A stretch of 64,000 nt of DNA, from assembly GCA_028023455.1 (NCBI GenBank), contig JAQFVV010012397.1:4792888-4856887 (forward strand), read 5' to 3'. Origin of the DNA: Epiperipatus broadwayi (lineage: Eukaryota; Onychophora; Udeonychophora; Euonychophora; Peripatidae). Made by a program: the position numbers and the translations under genes. Shown one piece after another: positions 11,231-20,027 of this stretch. Position 1 is the first letter of the stretch. Every line of letters begins with the position of its first letter. The notes beneath the pieces are model-generated. The model was not told where the DNA came from. It saw nothing but the letters and a program-made list of their open reading frames with translations, and did not search any database.

Positions 11231-11545
11231 GTGGCAAGATAGCTCAGTTGGTTAGTGAATTACCTTAAAAAATCAATACTCCAAGAATCTAAGGGTCCAG
11301 GTTCAATTCCCATGCTAGTACTGTCACTAGTCAGGCCAAAAAGATCTAAAGAAAAGGGGAGAATAATACTTATCAAAACATTGTGCACATACTAACCTGC
11401 ATACTATTACTAACAGTGAATGTATTTGGAATATTTAAATAAAGTTAAATTTTTCTAAAGACATTTAATACCTATATTAGATGATGGAAATAATCCAAAC
11501 AGTAAATCCAACCAAAACCCATCATCACAAACTATCAGGAAAACA
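11231..11545 (+). mobile_element. tRNA-derived SINE, single copy
   Basis: The head carries TAGCTCAGTTGG at about 11240, a perfect match to the tRNA A-box pattern, and GGTTCAATTCC near 11300, close to the B box. These are the internal promoter of RNA polymerase III. The body ends GTACTGTCACTAGTCAGGCC, as in the 4.6 kb copies. The tail shares GTTAAATTTTTCTAAAGACA and CATCATCACAAAC with them. It has a single body unit, so it approximates the ancestral form of the 4.6 kb array. Confidence 0.75.
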
Positions 11546-11849
11546 ATACCTCTCCCTGCATCTGTAATCAGTGACCATCACACACTGCATGACATACCAG
11601 AAAAATACATGGTAATTGCATTATTTGTGTATAAGTGTACTGAACATAATCCTGAAACAAACACTAGGTATATTTTAAAGTAATTATTATATTTATAATT
11701 ATAAAAAAAAATTACAAAGAGATTTTTTTTTCAATAGAAACTTTTTTGCTGTTCTAATTAAATTGTCAGTGGAAATAAAAAAGCAAAATTTACTGGAACT
11801 CAATAGGAGAGAATTCCAAAGTTCTCAGACAGAAGAATATAGCATGATT

Positions 11850-13500
11850 AATAAGGGGAATAAAGGAGTTTGTTTTTGGTTATGGAACAGTAATGTGCAA
11901 AATCTTGTCAGTAAAATATCATTATGAAACAAACTATATTTTTTTTCTTTATAAAAGTACAAAAGAACAAACAAAATTTACTGTATATACCATTAAAAGT
12001 AGAATCAGTATCCCTGATTAAATGCATTGGTAATCCATCAAATATAATAGGAAAATAGTTATATTGTCTCAAGCATAATTTCCAAACACAGGAAACCTTT
12101 TGAGAATGATAAATATCTAAAATAAACATAATTAAAATATGCATTTATAGTGTTTGAAGATTTTACAAACAAATGAAAAATTATTCAAAAAATAAAGCAT
12201 ATGCTTTTGGCTGGAAATATGAAAAAAGATAAAATATTGGAAATGGTTAAAAATAAAATCTATCATCAAAAAGTAGATATAAAATTTTCTTGTTTCATTT
12301 CTCTTTGTGTTGATAAGATGATTGACATAACTGGATGAGTGTCTTTAGTTGTTTTATTTGTTATTAAAACAGGCAAAACTCTCCATACAGTAGTGATCAG
12401 GTTATGTTATTTGTTATATTGGGAAACATATTAAGAAAGAATTAAACAGTTTCTCATCATTAACAACAACAAAAGGAATAGATACTTGAAGTGCAGTTGT
12501 AGATGCATTTTCTGAAAAAAAAAACTTTTCCAAAATATACCAATAATAAGTTATGGTGTTCATAGTATATTTGAACAGAAAAATGGTTTCATTAACTTCA
12601 TTTACCAAACATATTGTAAATGTATGTCTGCATTTTTAGTGCATTATACATCAACAGGTTTTATGTACCAAGATTAGTTTCAAGATATTGGAAGGTATTA
12701 TGAGTATTATAATAAAATTAGACAATTTTATCACTGTGTCTGTTTAAAATAAATGAAAATTTCGAAAACTGTTAAATGAGGGAAACTAATCATAAGTCAT
12801 GAAAAAGTTTTTCAAATATTTGTTGAGTAGTTAGAGGATATTAGACTTTTTATATAATGGAAATATCATTGAAAAATCCAGTCAATTAATGAATATCAAA
12901 TAAATTTAAAAATTAATGTTTTTTAATTGATTTATGTTTTCATTTAAATGAATTAAATGTTAAACTGCAAGTTATTACCATATTTGATTTAATCAAAGCA
13001 CTCAAAACTAAATTAGAAAATTTTAATCATGACATTATTTAAAATACATATAAATATTTTCCAAATACAGGACAAAAAGTTGCAATTAAACTTTCATGAG
13101 AAACCAAATCAAGGTAAATTGGTACAAGAATTATTTTATTGTATTTCAGTTTATGATAAACACATTTTTTCAAGATTTACACAGTTCAGGCAATTTGAAG
13201 AAATATCAAAATTTATTTTATATCTAGACACAATATTAGAAGATAAACTCAATTTGAAAATTCTTCAGTGGTTGAATTTGGATGATATAGAATTGAATTA
13301 ATTCATTTTTAATATAAACAAAAGGGTTGCTGATTTGAAAAAGAATTTGGAAATAATTGAAATGATCAATATTATTGGATATAATAAAAATGCTGAAGAG
13401 GAATTATTAATAACTTGGAATATAATTTTTGGAAATTTCAGTTATTTAAAAAATTAACAACAGCTATATTATTAATTTTTTTCTTTATGCATCATGTAAA
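11850..13500 (+). pseudogene. Decayed hAT transposase, BED/GTF2IRD2-like type
   Basis: Fragments of a hAT transposase occur in family order on the plus strand, in different frames. A BED-finger remnant KYHYETNY is at about 11914. The catalytic start SLCVDKMIDITG, at 12300, includes the first conserved aspartate. CIIHQQVLCTK, at 12640, is the hallmark CIIHQExLCxK block, and is followed by IMSIIIKLDNFI. HLNELNVKLQ at 12941 leads to LIKALKTKLENFN. A 90-aa open frame at 13029-13301 follows, covering the region before the dimerisation domain, and then EEELLITWNIIFG to about 13450. Numerous stops and frameshifts separate the blocks. hAT transposases cut and paste DNA with a D-D-E active site; this copy is dead. 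Terminal inverted repeats were not found. Confidence 0.75.
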
Positions 13501-13509
13501 TCATTTTTT

Positions 13510-14395
13510 TTATAAATTAATTTGATAAAAGATAAATTCAGAAACAAAATGATTGATGAATTTAGTTTGGCATATGCAAATATAATCCTGATGTATTATC
13601 TAAAATATGGCAAAAAAATCTCATTCAAAAATGTATGTTTATGACAATTCATTTTTGTAAAATTCTATACTAATTTTTAAAATACATCAAAAAAATTTTG
13701 TGATAATTAATTTTCTACTAATTTCTTTTCTATTAAAAAACTTCTAAGCATATCAATAATTTGATAAATATTATTTGTAAATCTTGGCATGGGAAATTAA
13801 AAAGGATCACCAACATTGTCTTAGAACATGTTATAAGAAATAATTAGTAAAAACGTACAAAACTAATAATTTAATAGTAAATTATTGTTGTCAATAAATA
13901 AGAATTTCTTAAATACATTTTATAAAAAAAATAAATCTCTTAAAAAATAATTGAAGAAGCCATTTACAAAAAGAAATTAACTTTTTAAATGTTTTCTAAA
14001 CATTACAATTCCTATTTTTTTATTAATGAGAAATCATTAATTTATAGTAAAAAATGGCTTTAAAAAAAAAAAAAAAAAAAAGAATCAAAATACAAAAAAA
14101 AAATTTAAAAATGAAAACCAAATTACACTGCAAATGATAAAGAGTCTTTATAACTTAAAAATATGAATTTCAAAGTTAAAAGTTTTATATAATTAATAAC
14201 TAATGGGCTGAAATTTCATTAAATTATTCTAAAATTAAAAAAAAATCATTTATAAATAATTCTATACAAAAATGTAAAAACAATAAAAATCAAAAGTAGT
14301 ATTTATTAACTGATAAAGGTTTTAAATGGTGATCCTGGTTGAAAATATTTACATTTAATAATATAAAAAGAAAATCATGAAATTTAATAGTACAA
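13510..14395. other. No gene seen; A-rich
   Basis: A+T-rich DNA with poly(A) runs, one of about 20 A near 14060. Nothing recognised. Confidence 0.55.
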
Positions 14396-14404
14396 TAAAC
14401 AATA

Positions 14405-15000
14405 AATTACCTCGCACTAATCTACCTAGAATAACAATCCCCTACATCCCTAAAACTAACGAAAACTTTACACAATAAATTCAACATAATATTCAGAACT
14501 CCACCCAATTCCAATAGGTTGATCAATAACTCTAAAGACCACATTGATCGATCGCTCACCCCACACATGGTGTACTCTATTTCCTGCTCTCAAGCCGGTT
14601 GCCACGCTACATATTATGGGGAAACGAAAGCCACAATTAATACCAGATTGGCTCAACATCGTTACACATTCAACAGAGCTCAAACGAACAGCAACACATC
14701 CATATTTTTCGAACATAGTAAACAATCTGGGCACAACTTCATACCTGCCAACCCCATTATTTTATGTTCAGAGCCAAATGATTACAGGAGAAAAATAAAG
14801 GAGGCATTCTATATTAATAGAGACATCCATGCCATTAACAGAAAGGACACATGCTTTGAGATCTCGAAAAAATGGGCTACGTAACAGTAGCTTATTTGAA
14901 TATTTACATTTGCATATATTTATTACACTTTTCATGAAGGCTATGAGTATGAGGCATGGTTCCTCGAAAACGTTCAGCCGATAAATTTTTAATAGTAAGT
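14405..15000 (+). pseudogene. Penelope-like element 3' part, lineage 2: linker, GIY-YIG endonuclease, 3' UTR
   Basis: This part is relatively G+C-rich for the window and little decayed. The linker reads PRITIPYIPKTNENF (about 14417-14480), and after a stop and a frameshift the nuclease frame is open at 14519-14884 (121 aa). It shows, by residue, HMVYSISC with MVY in the GIY position (17-19), TYYGETKATI with YYG for YIG (32-34), the TRLAQH arginine (43), FFEHSKQSGH, and RRKIKEAFYIN with the expected catalytic glutamate at 95. The nuclease could be nearly functional, but there is no RT. The chosen start is simply the first methionine; the true protein would enter from the linker. A hammerhead-like motif lies in the 3' UTR. 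Sequence and codon use differ from families 1 and 3, so it is a separate lineage. Confidence 0.8.
14936..14980 (+). ncRNA. Degenerate hammerhead-like ribozyme motif in the PLE 3' UTR
   Basis: GGCT (14939-14942) can pair with AGCC (14976-14979) as stem I. Between them lie ATGA, GAGG/CCTC (14951-14954 with 14962-14965) as a possible stem II, GAAA (14966-14969), and AACGTT followed by C as a tiny stem III with a UC cleavage position. This is the expected order of the type I hammerheads described in PLEs. The CUGAUGA box is disrupted (CTATGAGTATGA), so activity is unlikely. Confidence 0.35.
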
Positions 15001-15550
15001 TATATTTTCTCTAATTAATAATTACAATTAAGTATTTTTGTTTTTACATATAAGGAGAAATTAAAACCATATTATTTAATAATATAAAAAATTATTAATT
15101 ACATTAATTAGTTGGATTATATTAGGTTGAAATAAATGAAATATGTTGTTAGAATTAATAAAAAAATGACAATTCACATAAATAAAAAATTGGATAATAT
15201 TTTTGCTAATTAATTTAGATGATAATGCATCAAATTCTACATAAATTTTACATAATCTACTACAAATAAAAATTTATAATAATAAAATAGAAAATATATA
15301 CAATAAGAATGTGTCATTAGTTTTAGTAGTGTAAGCCTTCATAAAATTATACACACACATATATAAAAGGTAAATGAGAAAACTAAGTTAATCTCAGAGA
15401 TTGGCAGTTAATAGTAATTGATTATCTCTTGAAAAAGGTTAAATATTATCTCTGTTTACATGGATATGGTTTCATTTCAATTCTTTATTATATATATAAT
15501 TTTTTTTAAAATTATAAGTGCTACTAGAAAAAAAGGCATTCAAATCATCT
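15001..15550. other. No gene seen
   Basis: A+T-rich DNA without recognised features. Confidence 0.55.
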
Positions 15551-15554
15551 TTAT

Positions 15555-15880
15555 CTAGGATAGTCTCCATCTCCATACTGGTTTCAAACTATGGCTCACT
15601 TTAGTGAGGAATTAGGACATCAGATTCAAAAAACCAACTCAAACTAACCATTTATCTAATAGTTACCTGTCAAGAAGATCTGAAACTTTTAGACATCTAC
15701 ATGTCTTTAAAGTCAGTGCTTCAACTGAATAAATCACTCAAGAGAGCCAATCCTAAATAAAGTTTATTTGAATGTCTTTTTTTTTGTAGTAGCATTATTA
15801 TAATTTTTTTAAAAAAGCTTGTTTAGAGCTTATTAGCATGCTCTTAATTTTACATATTTGTAAATACAAGCTATATATAA
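15555..15880 (-). mobile_element. Repeat family D, diverged reverse copy
   Basis: On the minus strand ACTAAAGTGAGCCATAGTTT, then GAAACCA, matches ACTGAGGTGAGCCATAAGCT, then GAAACCA, at 53.37 kb. AAAGACATGTAGATGTCT matches GAAGACATTTACATGTCT at 53.67 kb. AAGCTTGTTTAGAGCT recurs near 15815. Non-coding. Confidence 0.55.
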
Positions 15881-15914
15881 GTCATGTGACATCTGACTTT
15901 CTACATTACTATTA

Positions 15915-16660
15915 TATATATAAACAAAAAAAGACTTATGAATCTAAGAAATAATATAATATTTCAACCAGAGAACTGGTTTTCATCAGAAAGAATAAAA
16001 TACAAAGTAAAACGGTGACCCCCATGGATTGAATTTAAACATTGAAACTATTACATCTTTAGGTTACTTGGTCTGCTGAGAGATTTTTATATGTAAGTGG
16101 GTTTTTTTATATATAGAAAATTTTCTTTTATGAGATTTTTTTTGTAAAGATTGGTTATATAGATGTTTAATATCTATGTTTAATTGGTATATAGATAAAT
16201 AATTAATTATTATAAATATTTATTGTACTTTGTATTAACTATAATTTTTGATTAATATGTATAAGTATTTTAGTTTTTAATGAATATTAATGTGAGCACA
16301 GACTATTTTTTGTATGTATGCACACACATATATATATATTTTAATTTTTAATTTTGGATTTTTTATTTATTTCAATTTATATAGAAATTAAGCTTGATTA
16401 GAAAAAAATGTATTTCTTTTTTGTTTTTCTTTGTTTTAAGTATGTATTGGGGTAATTTTGTCATTGGTTGGGTAGGTATTCTGTGTTAGATTTTGTGACG
16501 AATCGGGGAGAGGTTGTTAAATTTATAATCTTTTATCAAATCTGTAATTTTTGAATATCGCAATTTTACTGTGTAATTTTTTTTTCTCATGAAAACCAGT
16601 CCTCTGGTTGAAATATTATATTATTTCTTGGATTTATACGTCTTTTTTTTTGTTTTTATA
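15915..16660. mobile_element. Non-autonomous element with about 95-bp terminal inverted repeats, family E
   Basis: The left end (15925-16020) and the reverse complement of the right end (16560-16655) share GAAATAATATAATATTTCAA and a palindromic box ACCAGAGAACTGGTTTTCAT, with interruptions only towards the interior. About 540 bp between them has no long open frame. The palindromic box, read from the left end on the minus strand, is CTGATGA, a 6-bp hairpin and then GAAA. A third partial copy of the box occurs at 31481-31509. Either a MITE-like DNA element or the remnant of a ribozyme-carrying retroelement. Confidence 0.6.
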
Positions 16661-16749
16661 TTTATTTCCTTTGGTTAGTTTTTTCTATATTAGTATTTTG
16701 ATATATATATACATATATATCATCATCATTATGAACCATTATCAATCCA

Positions 16750-18290
16750 TTGCAGGATGAAGGTCTCTCCAAGTTTAATTCATATTCTCCGATCTTTAGC
16801 GCCTCTTCTCCACATCACCCTGCACATTTTCTTATTTCATCCATCCATCTCACATGTGGTCTCTATCTGGGTCTTTTACAATCTCTTGAAATCCAGTTTA
16901 AAATTTCAATTCTCCATCTATTATCATCTCTTTTAGCAATATATCCAGCCCAACTCCACTTCAGTCTTTTAATTTTTTCAATGAGGTCAGTAACACCTGT
17001 TTGTTCTCTTACCCATACATTGCGTTTTCAATCTCTTCTAGTTACTCCTAACATACATCTCTCCATACTTTTTTGAGTGGTCTGAAGTCTCTGTATTGCT
17101 CTTCTATTAAGTGTCCAAATCTCAGATCCATTAGTAAGAACTGATAAAACACATTTGTTAAAAACCTTCCTTTTTAAACACATAGACATATTTCCTTTTA
17201 GTATCATGTTGTTTCTACCAAAAGCACTCCAATCAAAATTAATTCTATGATTAATTTCTTCCATTATGTTTCCATCTGTATTAATAACCTGACCAAGGTA
17301 TTTGTAACTGTTAACTTCTTTTAATTCATCATAATCAATCTTTATTTTCATATTTTGAGCAAATCGATTAAACATTACTTTAGTTTTTTTAACATTTATC
17401 TTTAGTCCTATTCCTACTTTCATCTGATAACTCCTGCAACATTTCCTGCAGCTCTGAAGCATTATTTGCAAAAACAACTACATCATCTGTGAAATATAAA
17501 TTATTTAAATAATCTCCATTTACTTTTACTCCTTTAGTTTTTCATTTTAATCCACAAAATACTTCTTGCAGCACTGCTATAAAAAGTTTTGGAGATATGG
17601 AGTCACCTTGTCTTACACCTTTCTCAATGTTGACTTTCCTAGTATCATTATGTAATCTAATTGTTGCTGTTGCATTTGACAATATCCTGGATCTATACCT
17701 TGATGATCCAATACTTTAATCACTGAAGAAATGTTTATAGAATCAAATGCCTTTTCATAATCTACAAATCCAAAACATAATGACAACTCATATTCATTTG
17801 TCTTTTCTATAACTTCTCTCAATACCTTAATATGATCTACTGTACTAAGACCACTTTTAAATCCAGCTTGTTCTCTTGGTTGGTGGAAATCCAATGTTCT
17901 CTGTAAACGAGTTGTAATTATCTTGGTAAAATTTATTATATAAAACTGATAAAAGGCTGATAGGTCTGTAATTTCTAATATCTTCTTTATCATCTTTTTT
18001 AAATATTAATATTATTATTGCATTCTTCCAATCATCTGGTACATCTTTATCATTTAGACATTTGGTATATAACTTTGCTAAAATTTTTTCTATTTCTTCA
18101 CCTGCTTCTTTTAATATATCAATTATAATTCCATCATTACCTGAAGCCTTTCCTTTCTTTATACATTTAATTGCATGTCTCACTTCTTCATTTAAAATTC
18201 TGGGCAATTCAGAAGATGTAATAGATATAGGAGGTACTTGTTCTTTATTACTATATAATTCTTGATAAAAATCTTCTACCAATTTTATGA
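16750..18290 (-). pseudogene. Reverse transcriptase domain of the RTE-type LINE
   Basis: On the minus strand: EEVRHAIKCIKKGKASGNDG, the RT finger motif; VPDDWKNAIIILIFKKDD and NYRPISLLSV (motif 2); then a frame change; LCFGFVDYEKAFDSI (17741-17770) with the motif A aspartate; and the catalytic box YFTDD, seen at 17482-17495 in a short frame between longer ones. Thereafter GLKINVKKTKVMFN, YKYLGQVI, LTNGSEIWTLNRRAI and MERCMLGVTRRD occur, the classic RTE C-terminal order. The protein end lies near 16750. Open pieces are 17028-17477, 17613-17993 and 17857-18282. The active-site aspartates are retained but frameshifts make the copy non-functional. Confidence 0.9.
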
Positions 18291-18804
18291 TGTCATCTGT
18301 CTTTTTAGTAATAATTCCATCTTTTTTTATTGCAGATATAAATTTCCTACCAATACCAAAATGTTGTTTTACATTCTTAAGACTTTTATTTTCTTCTACA
18401 GCTTTTCATGCTAGTTCACAGTTATACTTTCTTATATCATTTTCAACTCTTTTCTGCACCATTTTTCAAAATTCAAGATATTCAATTCTTTTTAATGCAT
18501 CATTTTTGTGTATCTTCATATTTCTTCTTTTCTTCATAAATTCTCTAGTCTCAGTAAAAATTTTTATTGGTCAATTGCTGCTTTTTTCTACCAGCTATTT
18601 TTGTAGCAGTTTTTAAAAATGTATTGCTTATTTTCCTATTAATGTCACTCAAATCTGAATCATGTTCAAAATCTACTAATACTTGAAACCGATTTGTATG
18701 TTCTAATTTAAATTCATTAGAATGTTTCTGAAGATTAGGAATATCAACTGTAAATATTGTTTTTTTTAATAATTTTTGACTCTCTAATTTTACATTAACA
18801 CGTA

Positions 18805-19510
18805 TCTTACATCTTACTAATCGATGATCACTTCATGTGTTAAATTTATTAAGAATATTACAATCTTGAAATATGTATTTTCTGTTAGTCAAAATATAAT
18901 CCAATTCTGCTGTACATTCATTTGGATGCTTCTATGTCCATTTCCTTTTAACATTTTTCTCAAAAAAAAGAATTCATAATATAAAGTTTTTCTTTTTTTG
19001 CAAACTCCACAAGTCTATGTCCTCTCTTATTTTTATTACCATAACCAAAATTATCTACAGCACTTTCATCTTTCATTTGTTTACCAATTCTTGCATTAAA
19101 GTCTCCCATAACAATTTTAAAATGTTGTTTACTCTGATCAAAAGCCTTTTGTACATCCATATAAAAATCTTCTACTACTTCATCACTATGAGAACTTGAT
19201 GGGGCATAAACCTGAATTATCTCCATTTGGTATCTGCTATTAAGTTATATAACTAATCTTGCCAATCTGTCTCCACAGTATTGTTCTTCCACTTTTTATT
19301 TATAATGAATTCTACTCCACTTGTATTTCCAATATTTGTGCCTTTATAATAGAGTATATGTCCACTTTTTAAATCAATTGTCTCTTCACCTTTTCTTCTA
19401 ACTTCACAAAGTCCAATAATTCCCATTTAATATCAGAGAGTTCTTCTTCTAATTCTTGCAATCTTCCTTCACTTGAAAGTAATCTGCAGTTTTAAGTACC
19501 TAAATAAAAA
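18805..19510 (-). pseudogene. AP endonuclease domain of the RTE-type LINE
   Basis: Reading the minus strand: CRLLSSEGRLQELEEEL, then WEIIGLCEVRRKGEE with the catalytic glutamate (about 19390-19430), GVEFIINKKW, then in another frame IIQVYAPSSSHSDEV, VMGDFNARIGK (19080-19110) with the conserved D and N, and finally SDHRLVR (18812-18832), the C-terminal catalytic aspartate-histidine pair. The order is that of APE-type LINE endonucleases, which nick target DNA to prime reverse transcription. All named catalytic residues survive, although the frame is broken at least three times (around 19230, 18950 and 18830). An 88-aa open frame remains at 18960-19226. Confidence 0.85.
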
Positions 19511-19969
19511 GTCCATGAAATGGCAGCCTGGGTTTGCAATCAGGGAATTCTTAGCATCCTCTGCCTTCGGCCACCAACCACTGCCTTGGTTGGTGACTTT
19601 ACAGCCTCCTGGGAATAAGGACCATACTTTATTTTTGTCTATCATAATTGTATATATGTATTGGAAAAATATTTATCATTTACACAAACATTCATTCTGC
19701 CTTATCAGGCACTGAGAAAAAAGACCATGGTGTTTCTTGATCTTAAACTCAGAGGTAAAAATCCAATAAACTCACCACAATGGCTAATGCATGTTGGTGA
19801 GCAACCCATCCTTGTTCATATACTATATGAATAATCACATAGTAATAACAGCTGCAACAATAAGAACGTATGGAGTGGACATTAGGAATTTGCTCTGCTT
19901 GGTTCCTTTAAGGCCTCCAAGAGGAATCAAAGCGTCTCCTTTCAGTTAATAGCAAACTCCTTTCTGCAG

Positions 19970-20027
19970 CCACACACACACACAAATATATATATTGAAA
20001 ATGTACAATATATATATATATATATAT
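19970..20027. repeat. (CA)n/(TA)n tract, insertion site of the LTR element
   Basis: CA repeat, then TA repeat split by TATTGAAAATGTACAATA. The same interrupted TA sequence reappears just after the second LTR (27962-28002), so the LTR element inserted into this microsatellite. Confidence 0.8.

Larger units (their letters stand above)
16719..19975 (-). mobile_element. RTE-type LINE, near full length, inactivated
   Basis: The minus-strand element of about 3.25 kb agrees with the usual length of RTE elements. Its 3' end (lowest coordinates) is a short ATG/ATC repeat, CATCATCATTATGAACCATT, typical of RTE tails. The same 3' end is found at 31055 and 53248. The single ORF encodes an AP-type endonuclease followed by a reverse transcriptase, broken by several frameshifts and stops. 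The 5' part (19505-19975) is untranslated or unrecognised and ends against a (CA)n/(TA)n tract, beyond which the LTR element begins at 20028. Confidence 0.85.

Noticed and set aside
11908-12144. 78-aa minus-strand frame
   Set aside because: Lies antisense to the hAT relic with its BED remnant; no motif of its own.
14468-14734. 88-aa minus-strand and 84-aa plus-strand frames over the PLE nuclease
   Set aside because: Shadows of the GIY-YIG frame at 14519-14884, which alone carries recognised motifs.
16750-17076. 108-aa plus-strand frame
   Set aside because: Antisense shadow of the RTE reverse transcriptase C-terminus on the minus strand.
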